This document shows positions 17,127-25,855 of a DNA stretch of 64,000 bases, piece by piece. How positions within the stretch are numbered: the stretch's first letter is position 1; each line of letters starts with the position of its first letter. The notes below the pieces were generated by a model, which did no database searches, had not been told where the DNA came from, and saw only the letters and a program-made list of their open reading frames with translations. The stretch comes from Paraburkholderia dilworthii (GTDB taxonomy: Bacteria; Pseudomonadota; Gammaproteobacteria; Burkholderiales; Burkholderiaceae): the NCBI RefSeq assembly GCF_000472525.1, contig NZ_AWZT01000002.1:327-64326 (forward strand), written 5' to 3'. Made by a program: the position numbers and the translations under genes.

Positions 17127-18563
17127 TCAGGAAAGGCCGAGTTGATCCGCTGTCGCGTCGAACGCTTTTTTCGCCTTCGCGACAATCTCGTCGATTTCCT
17201 GTCTGCTGATGACGAGCGGCGGCGACAGCAGCATACGGTCGCCGGTTGCGCGCATGATCAGATTGCCGTTGAAGCAGAAGTCCCGGCAAACGGTGCCCAC
17301 ATCGCCGCCATTCACAAAGCGTTTGCGCGACGCAGATTGTTCCGCAAGCTGCAATCCGGCCACGAGTCCGGCACCGGCAATCTCGCCGACAATCGGATGG
17401 GTGGCGAAGGTGTCGCGCAGTTTCTTCTGGAAGTAGGGGCCCGTATCCGTCTTGACGCGTTCGACGATCTTCTCGTCGCGCAGCAGTTTCAGATTGGCGA
17501 CCGCCACCGCGGCCGCGACCGGATGCCCGGAGTAAGTCAGACCGTGATTGAACTCGCCATTGTCGATAATCGCCGATGCGACGCGATCGTGCAGACCGAC
17601 GGCGCCCATGGGTACATAACCGCTCGTGAGGCCCTTCGCCAGTGTGATGAGATCGGGCTCGAAGCCGAAGTGCTGATGGGCGAACCATTCGCCAGTGCGG
17701 CCAAAGCCGCCGATCACTTCGTCCGCGACCAGCAGAATGTCGTGCTTACGGCAGATACGCTGAATTTCCGGCCAGTACGTCGACGCGGGAAAGATCACAC
17801 CGCCCGCGCCCTGGAAAGGTTCACCGATAAACGCGGCCACATTCTGCGCGCCTAGTTCGACGATCTTCGCTTCGAGTTGCTGCGCCCGGGCGAGCGCGAA
17901 TTCTTCCGGTGTCTGATCTCCTTCCGCCTCGCCAAAGAAATATGGCTGATCGATATGCACGATGTTCTCGACTTTCGACGGCATCTGCTCATGCATGTAC
18001 CCCATGCCGCCAAGCGTGCCGCCTGCAATCGTCGAGCCGTGGTAGCCATTTTTTCGCGAAATCACGACTTTCTTCGACTGCTTGCCTTGCGTCGCCCAAT
18101 ACCGATGAACGATGCGCAGTACCGTATCGTTGCCCTCGGACCCGCTATTGCAGTAGAAGAAGTGATTGAACGGCTGCGGCGCGAGTTCCGCGAGCAACGC
18201 CGACAACTCGATTACCGGCGGGTGTGTGGTCTTGAAGAACGTGTTGTAGTACGGCAATTCCAGAATCTGCTGGTATGCCGCATCGGCCAGTTCCTTGCGC
18301 CCGTACCCGACATTGACGCACCAAAGGCCGGCCATGCCGTCGATGATCTTGTTGCCTTCCGAGTCCCACAAGTAAACGCCGTGGGCTTTTACGATCACGC
18401 GGCTGCCGCTGCGATTGAGCGCGCCCATATCCGAGAACGGGTGAAGGTGGTGCGCGGCATCGAGCGCGCGGTAGTCGGCGGTGCTGCGTTGCTGCGCGGC
18501 TCGAGCACTCGCCGTAGCCTGGGCCGGTCGCACGTAAGCGATTTCTTCTGTTCTGTAGCTCAT
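17127..18563 (-). CDS. spuC: Class III aminotransferase, putrescine--pyruvate (SpuC-like)
   Basis: This 478-aa PLP enzyme matches polyamine/omega-amino acid transaminases. Landmarks are FYCNSGSEGNDTVLRI, GYHGSTIAGGTLGG, the acidic VADEVIGGFGRTG, the PLP lysine in LITLAKGLTSGYVPMGA, and GLTYSGHPVAAAVAVAN. GGAGG lies just before the ATG at 18563. It is the third gene of an operon after a PuuD-type hydrolase and a PuuA-type ligase (29-bp gap), so a role in putrescine or other polyamine breakdown is well supported. The exact amine cannot be read from sequence. Confidence 0.88.
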   Translation of the reverse strand: MSYRTEEIAYVRPAQATASARAAQQRSTADYRALDAAHHLHPFSDMGALNRSGSRVIVKAHGVYLWDSEGNKIIDGMAGLWCVNVGYGRKELADAAYQQILELPYYNTFFKTTHPPVIELSALLAELAPQPFNHFFYCNSGSEGNDTVLRIVHRYWATQGKQSKKVVISRKNGYHGSTIAGGTLGGMGYMHEQMPSKVENIVHIDQPYFFGEAEGDQTPEEFALARAQQLEAKIVELGAQNVAAFIGEPFQGAGGVIFPASTYWPEIQRICRKHDILLVADEVIGGFGRTGEWFAHQHFGFEPDLITLAKGLTSGYVPMGAVGLHDRVASAIIDNGEFNHGLTYSGHPVAAAVAVANLKLLRDEKIVERVKTDTGPYFQKKLRDTFATHPIVGEIAGAGLVAGLQLAEQSASRKRFVNGGDVGTVCRDFCFNGNLIMRATGDRMLLSPPLVISRQEIDEIVAKAKKAFDATADQLGLS

Positions 18564-18592
18564 ACTGCCTCCAATGTTTCCTGCGTTTTCCG

Positions 18593-19927
18593 TTACACGT
18601 GCAGCAGTAAATGCCGGCGCTCCCACGAACTGATCACGCGGAAAAACGCTTCGTACTCGGTCTCTTTCAAAGCGAGGTAGGCTCTGACGAACTTCTCGCC
18701 GAGTACTTCGGCAATGGGTTCGCAGGCGGCCATCAACGTGAGTCCCTCTTCGAGATTGCGCGGTAGCTGATACGGCAATTCATATCCGTCGCTTAGCAGC
18801 GGCTCGGTGGCTTCGAGCTTTTGTGTCATGCCGAGATAGCCGGCCGCGAGCGTCGCCGCAATCGCGAGATACGGGTTGCAATCCACGCCCGGAATGCGAT
18901 TTTCAATGCGGCGCGCGGCTGGTCCCGAATGCGGAATGCGGAAACCGACTGTGCGATTGTCGTAGCCCCAGGCGACATTGATCGGCGCGGCCATGAAGCG
19001 CGAGAGACGCCGATACGAGTTGATATACGGCGCGAAAATCGGCATCAGCGCGGGCGTGTATTTTTGCAAGCCCGCTATATAGCTGGTGAAGAGCGATGTG
19101 GCCTTGCCGTCGGCGCCAGTGAAAAGGTTGTGGCCGGTCTCGTCGTCGACAAGGCTCTGATGCATGTGCATGGCGGAGCCCGGCTCGCCTTCCATTGGCT
19201 TGGCCATGAAGGTGGCGTACATCTTGTGACGCAATGCAGCTTCACGCACGGTGCGCTTGAATAGAAACACGCTGTCCGCGAGTTTGAGCGGATCGCCGTG
19301 CATGAAGTTAATCTCCATCTGCGCGGCGCCTACCTCATGAATCAGCGTATCGACCTCCAGTTCCTGAACCTCGCAGTACTCGTAAATGTCTTCAAAAAGC
19401 GGGTCGAACTCGTTGACGGCTTCTATCGAATAGGCCTGGCGTCCCGTCTCCGGACGCCCCGTGCGGCCGATCGGCGGTTGCAATGGCAGATCGGGGTCCT
19501 TGTTCATATCGACCAGATAGAACTCGAGCTCGGGTGCGATCACCGGCTTCCAGCCCTTCGCCGTGTAGAGTTCGAGTACGCGGCGCAGCACGCGGCGGGG
19601 CGAGATGGCGACGGGCGTGCCGTCGAAGTGGACGCAATCGTGAATCACTTGCGCAGTCGGATCGACGGCCCACGGAATCATCCGGATGGTGCTGGAGTCG
19701 GGGACGCACACCATGTCCGGGTCGGTGACGCCGGTCAGCGTGCCGCCGTCCGGATAATCTCCGGTGACGGTCTGGATCATCACGGCCTGTGGCAAGCGCA
19801 TGGACTCGCCGGACTCGAACTTGCTGCGCGGAATGATCTTGCCGCGCGCAATCCCCGCCATATCGGGAATGATCGCTTCGATTTCAGTGACGTGATTCTT
19901 TTTTAAAAATTCGTCGATGTCATGCAT
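18593..19927 (-). CDS. puuA: Glutamine-synthetase-like gamma-glutamylpolyamine ligase (PuuA-like)
   Basis: The protein has 444 aa. The GS-type catalytic core is seen in APELEFYLVD, a histidine-rich active-site stretch MHMHQSLVDDETGHNLF, and GPAARRIENRIPGVDCNPYLAIAA. The short N-terminal domain (EAIIPDMAGIARGK) is typical of PuuA-like rather than true GlnA proteins. It would use ATP to join glutamate to an amine such as putrescine. The start is the ATG at 19927 after a GAGAGAG stretch; the frame is open further upstream into puuD but without family similarity. The gap to puuD is 32 bp and to the aminotransferase 29 bp. Confidence 0.9.
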   Translation of the reverse strand: MHDIDEFLKKNHVTEIEAIIPDMAGIARGKIIPRSKFESGESMRLPQAVMIQTVTGDYPDGGTLTGVTDPDMVCVPDSSTIRMIPWAVDPTAQVIHDCVHFDGTPVAISPRRVLRRVLELYTAKGWKPVIAPELEFYLVDMNKDPDLPLQPPIGRTGRPETGRQAYSIEAVNEFDPLFEDIYEYCEVQELEVDTLIHEVGAAQMEINFMHGDPLKLADSVFLFKRTVREAALRHKMYATFMAKPMEGEPGSAMHMHQSLVDDETGHNLFTGADGKATSLFTSYIAGLQKYTPALMPIFAPYINSYRRLSRFMAAPINVAWGYDNRTVGFRIPHSGPAARRIENRIPGVDCNPYLAIAATLAAGYLGMTQKLEATEPLLSDGYELPYQLPRNLEEGLTLMAACEPIAEVLGEKFVRAYLALKETEYEAFFRVISSWERRHLLLHV

Positions 19928-19959
19928 GATTTTTCTCTCTCTATTTTTTGCGCGACTGC

Positions 19960-20754
19960 TCAGACCTGTGTGGAGGCGCCGAATAAAGCGCCGTTGCCGG
20001 CCCTCGTGCGCATACGATCGCGACAGGCGTCGCCGAACGCGCGAAAAATCGCCGTGGAAAGCGCGTCGCTCGCATGCTTCCACTCGGGATGCCACTGCAC
20101 CCCCAGCGCGAAAGCGCGCGCGTTGTTCACGCTCACTGCTTCGATCAATCCATCCAGCGCAGTGGCTTCAACCACGAGCCCCACGCCCAACCGCTCGACG
20201 CCCTGACAGTGCAATGAATTCACGCGGGCTTCGTTCACGCCGCCCGCGAGGCGCTGCAATAAGCCGCCTTGTTTAAGCAAGATCGAATGAGACGGTGCGT
20301 ATTGCACGTCGAGGCCGTCTTCCTTGTTCTCGCGATGGTCGCTGAGGCCCGCCATCGCATGAACGCTTTGATGCAGTGTTCCGCCGTATGTCACGTTCAT
20401 TTCCTGAAAGCCTCGGCATACCGCGAGCACGGGCACGCCGGCCGCAATTGCGGCACGCAGCAGAGGCAACGTCGTGGCATCGCGGGCGGCGTCGTGCAGC
20501 GTGCCTGGCACACTCGGCTCGCCGCCGTAGCGCTGCGGCTCGACGTTCGAATAGCTGCCGGTGAAGAACAGACCATCGACCGTGGCGAGTACATCTTCCG
20601 TGGACTGACGCTCGCCGAGCGCAGGCAGCAGCAGGGCGAGCGCCTGCGATCCATCGACGATTGAGGCGATGTATTTCTCGCTGACCACGTGCGAAGGATG
20701 AGCTCCTATCGTCGTTCTATCAGCACTGATTGCGATGAGAGGTTTGTTTCGCAT
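19960..20754 (-). CDS. puuD: Gamma-glutamyl-gamma-aminobutyrate hydrolase (PuuD-like)
   Basis: This is a class I glutamine-amidotransferase fold hydrolase of 264 aa. The nucleophile Cys lies in VLAVCRGFQEMNV and the His/Glu pair in LGVQWHPEW, giving the full catalytic triad. PuuD releases GABA from gamma-glutamyl-GABA at the end of the glutamylated putrescine pathway. It is the first gene of a leftward operon with the PuuA-like ligase and SpuC-like aminotransferase. No oxidase (PuuB) or dehydrogenase (PuuC) gene is present in the window. Confidence 0.9.
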   Translation of the reverse strand: MRNKPLIAISADRTTIGAHPSHVVSEKYIASIVDGSQALALLLPALGERQSTEDVLATVDGLFFTGSYSNVEPQRYGGEPSVPGTLHDAARDATTLPLLRAAIAAGVPVLAVCRGFQEMNVTYGGTLHQSVHAMAGLSDHRENKEDGLDVQYAPSHSILLKQGGLLQRLAGGVNEARVNSLHCQGVERLGVGLVVEATALDGLIEAVSVNNARAFALGVQWHPEWKHASDALSTAIFRAFGDACRDRMRTRAGNGALFGASTQV

Positions 20755-21810
20755 AACGAATGAACGTGTTTATCCAGCCGCGAGACGCGGCACGAACAAC
20801 GTTGAACACAACGCGGCACGAGTCCGCGGCCGGAACCGACGCGTCAAGCCACCGGAGCAGGGCAGGCGGTCGCCGTCAACGGAACGCGCCGCGCGTGATG
20901 ATCAGGTTGGCCGTTCGATAAGGTCCGATGCGGTGCGTAACCGAGCCAACCGAGCCGTTGTGTGCGAAACGCATGGACGACAGAGTGCGCCGCACGCGCG
21001 CGAACGCGCGGCTTAAGCGAACGCCTTCATGCAAACGGACGGATCGAGCGGCAAGAAGTAGGGAGGCGCTAGGGCAACAACGAAGCGACTTCGTCCGTAC
21101 GCACGGCAATGAAGGCGCGCGCGGAGATAGAGTTGTGACGTCGAACTGAACGACGGGAAAGGATTGTGAAGACGGACAGAAAGCGGCGGAACGCAAGGCT
21201 GCCGCTGCTGCCATCGGCGATGGTGCCGTCAGCGCGAGGACAACTCGCGTGACTGCGGTTCCATCTCACCAAAGGGCCACGGACTCTCACGATTACACTC
21301 GACTAGCGACGTTGAAAGTATTGAACGGCCTGCTCGAATTCGCACGGGGCGTTTAAAGAAACAGGACGCTCGGATGATCGCCTTCAACGGCTGCGAAGCG
21401 AATTCGCTGCGCACAAAGCACGCAGCAAGTGTTTTTCGACGCCGGTATGACGATCGCCTATAGCTAGCATATACGAGCTAATAAAGCCGTCAAACCGTTT
21501 CTGGAAGAAATGGCTCGGTGCTTTCCCTTGACGATCGGCGTGGTTTGTCGGATGAGAGGCAGTTCTTGCATAATGGGTCGTTTGTGAGTCGTTTGGATCT
21601 TTACGCAAGATAAGACGGTGGGGTTTCGAGCAGTGATGGCCGGTTCGGCTTCAATTTATAATTTGACATAAGATAAATTATCAACTGTTTCGATGTCAGA
21701 GCTTTTTAGAAACGTCAGGTTCTGGCGCATTAGAAATGTCCGCTTTTTCGCACCGTAGCTCCACACGCGCAGCCGCTTCATCGTTTAAAGCCTCAGATAC
21801 CTCCACCGGC
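20755..21810. other. About 1 kb without a supportable gene, upstream of puuD
   Basis: All open frames here are short and lack family signatures or ribosome sites, so I call no gene. The region should hold the puuD operon promoter. A short AT-rich patch at 21640-21700 contrasts with the GC-rich surroundings. Its length is unusual for this compact genome and may include gene remains too decayed to recognise. Confidence 0.45.
21655..21684 (-). promoter_or_regulatory. Candidate sigma-70 promoter in the AT-rich patch
   Basis: On the minus strand TTGATA (21684-21679) is followed after 18 bases by TATAAA (21660-21655), each one base from consensus. It points toward puuD but lies about 900 bases upstream of it, so its transcript is unclear. 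Confidence 0.35.
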
Positions 21811-22296
21811 TCATTCCTTCTCCGGCATCGCCGACGAGTGATGACTCGTGATTAGCCATTGTGTCCCGTCCCAGCGATAGGTATAGGTGTAGCGTGCCTT
21901 CACGACCACGCCAGTTCGCGCGAACGTAAACGTGTAAACCCCCGCGTCAACGGCCGAATTGCAGCCCAGTTCGAGAAAGCGGAAATCGATTTTCCCGGAG
22001 GGCCGGTCTTGCAAAAAGTAATGGAAATAGTCCTCCTTATCCGTAACCGTCAGGCGCGGCTTGTTGGATATCGTCGCAAGAAGAATCGACCGTTCTGCGT
22101 AGTTGGCGACCACCTTATGCGGATCGCCGGTCTGCAAAGACTCATTCCATCGATCGAATAACGCGGCGATCTCGCCATTCGTCGCAACCTTGCAACTGCC
22201 GGCCGGCGGCGACGCACTGCTTGAGGCGGCATGGTCCGCGGCGCATCCTGCGAGCGCCAGCACCAGCGTCAGGACGGCAAGGGCAAACGACCTCAT
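21811..22296 (-). CDS. Lipoprotein with SnoaL/CaMKII-association-like domain
   Basis: The protein has 161 aa. The N-terminus is a lipoprotein signal (LTLVLALAGC, lipobox LAGC). The mature part has the NTF2-like pattern of SgcJ/EcaC or DUF4440 proteins: EIAALFDRWNESLQTGDPHKVVANYAERSILLAT, then FLELGCNSAVDAGVYTF and a terminal YTYRWDGTQWLITSHHSS. Such domains bind small ligands or act as accessory subunits; no reaction can be assigned. It stands alone between long non-coding stretches. Confidence 0.82.
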   Translation of the reverse strand: MRSFALAVLTLVLALAGCAADHAASSSASPPAGSCKVATNGEIAALFDRWNESLQTGDPHKVVANYAERSILLATISNKPRLTVTDKEDYFHYFLQDRPSGKIDFRFLELGCNSAVDAGVYTFTFARTGVVVKARYTYTYRWDGTQWLITSHHSSAMPEKE

Positions 22297-22675
22297 GGCG
22301 GCACCTCTTCATTGAGGAACTGCAAGAGCATGCGTGCGCGATTGCTCTTTGCAGCACGTCCGAGGCGACACGGAACTGGGCTGTTGCCGATCTATCACTG
22401 CGCAGGCAAGCCGGATACACCGTCGCCAATCGAGGCCGACCCGTATCGGACAAAGCAAGCCGAGTTGAACAAGCACCGTTGCATTCGTCTGTGCGCTGGC
22501 CAACATTTCACGAAGCTCGTCTTAGAGCGCTGCACGTACGCCGTCGCAACAACGCGCGGTTACGGCTTGCAGCCTCGCTCCTCATTGGTCACCTAAACTT
22601 AATAAAAACTGGTCATTCCACAAAGCCAATATCGGCTCTAATCTGACTTCACTCGTTCAACCTTGAAGGGAAGCA
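22297..22675. other. Intergenic stretch, no gene seen
   Basis: This 379-bp stretch separates divergent genes (lipoprotein to the left, azoreductase to the right). I see no coding signature. It must carry both promoters. Confidence 0.5.
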
Positions 22676-23386
22676 ATGATGAAGCTCATGCATGTCGATG
22701 CCAGCGCCAAACGCGAGCCGTCCAACTCGCGCGCATTGAGCCGCTATTTTGTGGAATGTCTGCGCGCCGGGCACGCGGACGTCGAAGTGGATTACCTGGA
22801 CGTTTCCGTCGATACCCCTGCGCATGTCGATGAAACCTTCGCGATCGCGACGTACAAGGAGCCGCACGAACGCACGCCGGCCATGAAGGCGCGGCTCGCT
22901 GCGTCGGACGCGTTGTGCGAACGAGTGCTCGCCGCGGATGCGCTCGTGCTCGCGATGCCCATGTACAACTGGTCAATGCCGTCCGTGTTCAAGGCGTTCA
23001 TCGACAGCATCACGCGCACGGGCGTGACTTACACTCATGCGGACGACGGCAGCGTCGTCGGCCAGCTCGCAGGCAAAAACGTGCTGTTCATCACGAGTCG
23101 CGGCGCGGACTTGCGGCCGGGTTCGCGATACTCGTCGATGGACGCCCTCACGCCCGCGCTCAAAGCCGCGTTCGGTTTTCTCGGCGTGACGTCGCCGACT
23201 TTCGTCGATGCGCAGCCATTGCAGTTCGCGAATCAGGAAGCGCGAGCCGAAGCGCTCGACCACGCACGCAGCGAATTGTCGGCCGTGGCGGCACGTTGGG
23301 CGATGTCCGCGTCCGCCGCTTGCGCTTCGCGCGCATCTGCTGAAAAAGCCGCACACGCCCTGCTGCAATCGGAGGTAACGCAATGA
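22676..23386 (+). CDS. azoR: FMN-dependent NADH-azoreductase / NAD(P)H-quinone reductase (AzoR-like)
   Basis: The protein has 236 aa. It has a flavodoxin-like fold with DASAKREPSNSRALSR for FMN phosphate binding, then LVLAMPMYNWSMPSVFKAFIDSITRTGVTY and VLFITSRGADL. AzoR enzymes reduce azo dyes and quinones with NADH in the cytoplasm. The C-terminus carries an Ala-rich extension of about 30 residues beyond the usual end. GAAGGGAAG precedes the ATG. Its stop overlaps the start of the secreted cupin gene (ATGA), so the two form an operon. Confidence 0.88.
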   Translation: MMKLMHVDASAKREPSNSRALSRYFVECLRAGHADVEVDYLDVSVDTPAHVDETFAIATYKEPHERTPAMKARLAASDALCERVLAADALVLAMPMYNWSMPSVFKAFIDSITRTGVTYTHADDGSVVGQLAGKNVLFITSRGADLRPGSRYSSMDALTPALKAAFGFLGVTSPTFVDAQPLQFANQEARAEALDHARSELSAVAARWAMSASAACASRASAEKAAHALLQSEVTQ

Positions 23387-23814
23387 AAATCCACACCTTG
23401 CTTGCCGCGGCAATGCTCACGGGCCTTGGCATGATCGCAACATCGCAATCCGGCCTTGCCGCAGAACCAGCCGTCACCGCGGAAACCATCACGCCCGCGT
23501 TCGCCGAAGCCATTGCAAACGTGCCTGGTAAAAAGATGACGGCGCTCGTGGTCGAGTACGCGCCGGGCGGCAAGTCCTCGCCGCACCGGCATGGACAGGC
23601 TTTCGTCGTCGCGTATGTGCTGTCAGGCGCGATTCGCAGCGGCGTCGACGGCGGCCAGGCGCATGTGTTCCATGCGGGCGAGCACTGGATCGAAAAGCCC
23701 GGCGCGCATCACACGGTCAGCGAAAACGCGAGCGACACGGAGCCCGCCAGGCTTCTCGCCATTTTCGTGGCGGACTCGAACGACAACAAGCTGGTGACCT
23801 TCGACAAGAAGTAA
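23383..23814 (+). CDS. Secreted cupin-domain protein
   Basis: The protein has 143 aa with a signal peptide (cleavage near GLAA). The mature part has a cupin barrel: GGKSSPHRHGQAFVVAYVLSG provides the first metal-binding motif and HAGEHWIEKPGAHHTVSEN the second. Such periplasmic cupins occur next to oxidoreductase genes, but their substrates are mostly unknown. Translation is coupled to azoR by a 4-bp overlap. Confidence 0.85.
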   Translation: MKIHTLLAAAMLTGLGMIATSQSGLAAEPAVTAETITPAFAEAIANVPGKKMTALVVEYAPGGKSSPHRHGQAFVVAYVLSGAIRSGVDGGQAHVFHAGEHWIEKPGAHHTVSENASDTEPARLLAIFVADSNDNKLVTFDKK

Positions 23815-23869
23815 CGACACAGGCCGCGCGGCATTCATCCAAATGCGTGCCGCGTCGCGCATCTCCCTG

Positions 23870-24181
23870 CTAGAACTTCGGATGACATTCGAAGCTCACC
23901 GACGACGCATGCGTCGTCAACATCTCTACCCCACTCACCGTTTCCGCATTGACGCTGCTTTGCATGCCGCGACGCTCGCAGTAATCGCGCGCCTCGTTCA
24001 GCGCCTCGCCGTGCGCGCGTGCCCAGGCCATGCGCCCGCCCGTCGCGCTTGCCGCAACCGTGTACGTGCCGGGTTTATCGGCCGCGACGACATGCGTCGA
24101 GGATGCGCAGCCGGCAAGCGCGCCTCCTGTCGCGAGCGCCGCAATGGCGACGCGAGCCCAATCGCGAAGCTTATTCAACAT
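23870..24181 (-). CDS. Small lipoprotein, hypothetical
   Basis: The protein has 103 aa. The lipoprotein signal ends in GGALAGCASS. The mature part contains KPGTYTVAASATGGRMAWARAHGEALNEARDYC and ends VSFECHPKF, with one cysteine in each block that could pair. This pattern is common in Burkholderia envelope proteins of unknown function. The ATG at 24181 is used; the open frame extends upstream without coding character. It is convergent with the cupin gene. Confidence 0.8.
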   Translation of the reverse strand: MLNKLRDWARVAIAALATGGALAGCASSTHVVAADKPGTYTVAASATGGRMAWARAHGEALNEARDYCERRGMQSSVNAETVSGVEMLTTHASSVSFECHPKF

Positions 24182-24479
24182 GATGCACCTGCGTTTCTGA
24201 TCGTTGCGTGACCGCTCACTGAGTCGTTCGAGGGCGGTCGGCTGGTTTTTCTCTGAAGCGTAATTATCCGGAATTACGCACGCGAGATCAGCCTCACCGC
24301 TCGAAAACACTGTTGCCTTCGCCTTAACAATCGGCGCGAAATGCGGCAATCCGCGGCAGTTGCGCATCGACGCATTGGCGCGCACGAACTGTTTAAAGCG
24401 CTTCCCGAATCGTGGCCGAGCGACTAGTCTGTAACGACATCTTCTGAACCATCCGGACAATGAACTGGAGGAGACATCG

Positions 24480-25832
24480 ATGGAACTCGAAGCACGTACC
24501 ATGAAACGTGTGACGGTTCGGCTCGTGCCGTTCCTGATCGTCTGCTATTTCGTCGCCTATCTGGACCGCGTAAACGTTGGCTTCGCCGCGTTGCAGATGA
24601 ACAAGGCACTCGGACTTTCCGCGAGCGCATTCGGCTTTGGCGCGGGGATTTTCTTTATTGCGTACTTCTTCTTCGAAGTGCCGTCCAACCTTCTGCTCGA
24701 GAAATTCGGCGCACGCCGCTGGATCGCGAGAATCATGTTCACGTGGGGCTTGCTGGCCGGCGCGATGGCGTATATCCCACATATCGCGCAATACACGGGG
24801 CTGCCGGCCGCGTATGTGTTTTATGGCTTGCGCATTCTGCTGGGCGTGGCCGAAGCGGGTTTCTTCCCCGGCGTCATCTTCCTGCTCACATTGTGGTTTC
24901 CCGCGGCGTATCGCGGCCGCGTGGTCGGCTATTTCATGGCGGCGATTCCGCTATCGACGGTAATAGGCGGCCCGATCTCGGGCGCCCTGCTCTCGCTGGA
25001 CGGCTCCGTCGGCCTCGCCGGCTGGCAATGGGTCTATCTGATCGAAGCCCTGCCCGCTCTGCTGCTGGCGTTCGCGGTGTGGTTTTACCTGACCGACAAG
25101 CCGGCCGACGCAAGCTGGCTCGCCGCCGATGAACGCGAATGGCTCGTCGCGCGTCAGAAGCAGGAACGCGAGCACCGTGAGGCCGCGCATGCTTTCAGCG
25201 TGAAAGAAGCACTTCTGAATCGGCGCGTGCTCGCAATTGCGCTCATCTACTTCGGTGCCAACGCAACGAATTACGGCTTGAGTTTTTTCCTGCCGCAGAT
25301 CGTCAAGGCCTTCGGCCTAACTAATTTGCAGACCGGCTTTGTGACGTCGCTGCCGTATATCGTCGGCGTAATCAGCATGGTTTTCTGGGGACGCCACTCG
25401 GACCGCAAGCTCGAACGCAAGCGCCATGTGGCGATCGCGCTGACGGTTGCGGCGGCCGGCATTGCGGCGTCGGCGGGGCTCGATAATCCGGTCGAGAAAA
25501 TGATTGCGCTATCGATTGCGGGCTTCGGCATTTTTGGCTGCCTGCCCGTTATCTGGACCTTGCCGGCCGCATTCCTGTCGGGCGCGGCGGCCGCGGGCGG
25601 GATAGCCGCGATCAATTCGCTCGGCAATCTGGCCGGATTCTTCGGGCCTTACGCGATGGGCTGGATCAAGGACAGCACCGGCGGCTTCGGTGCGGGCCTG
25701 CTCTGTCTCGCGGGAGCGGGGCTCGTCGGCGCCGCGGCCGCGCTGCTGCTGCATCACGACCCTTCGCTCGAAGCGTCGGCGGGCACGGCGAAACGGGACG
25801 CATCCGCCCAGCCCCGCGTCGCGGAATATTAG
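24480..25832 (+). CDS. MFS transporter, ACS type (tartrate/phthalate-like)
   Basis: The protein has 450 aa and twelve predicted membrane segments. It has the ACS hallmark YLDRVNVGFAALQMNKALGLSASAFG, then FEVPSNLLLEKFGARRWIARI, and a second-half WGRHSDRKLERKRHV. Members carry organic anions such as tartrate, phthalate or 4-hydroxyphenylacetate across the inner membrane. GGAGGAG lies 6 bases before the ATG. No catabolic gene is adjacent, so the substrate is unknown. It ends 23 bases from the convergent penicillin-binding protein gene. Confidence 0.9.
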   Translation: MELEARTMKRVTVRLVPFLIVCYFVAYLDRVNVGFAALQMNKALGLSASAFGFGAGIFFIAYFFFEVPSNLLLEKFGARRWIARIMFTWGLLAGAMAYIPHIAQYTGLPAAYVFYGLRILLGVAEAGFFPGVIFLLTLWFPAAYRGRVVGYFMAAIPLSTVIGGPISGALLSLDGSVGLAGWQWVYLIEALPALLLAFAVWFYLTDKPADASWLAADEREWLVARQKQEREHREAAHAFSVKEALLNRRVLAIALIYFGANATNYGLSFFLPQIVKAFGLTNLQTGFVTSLPYIVGVISMVFWGRHSDRKLERKRHVAIALTVAAAGIAASAGLDNPVEKMIALSIAGFGIFGCLPVIWTLPAAFLSGAAAAGGIAAINSLGNLAGFFGPYAMGWIKDSTGGFGAGLLCLAGAGLVGAAAALLLHHDPSLEASAGTAKRDASAQPRVAEY

Positions 25833-25855
25833 CCGTCATAGCGAACGCCTCGCCA

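Noticed and set aside
20876..21214. 112-aa minus-strand frame
   Set aside because: Low-complexity Ala/Ser/Arg composition, no ribosome site and no family signature.
21384..21608. 74-aa minus-strand frame downstream of the candidate promoter
   Set aside because: TTG start without ribosome site, no recognisable motif; kept only as part of the empty region.
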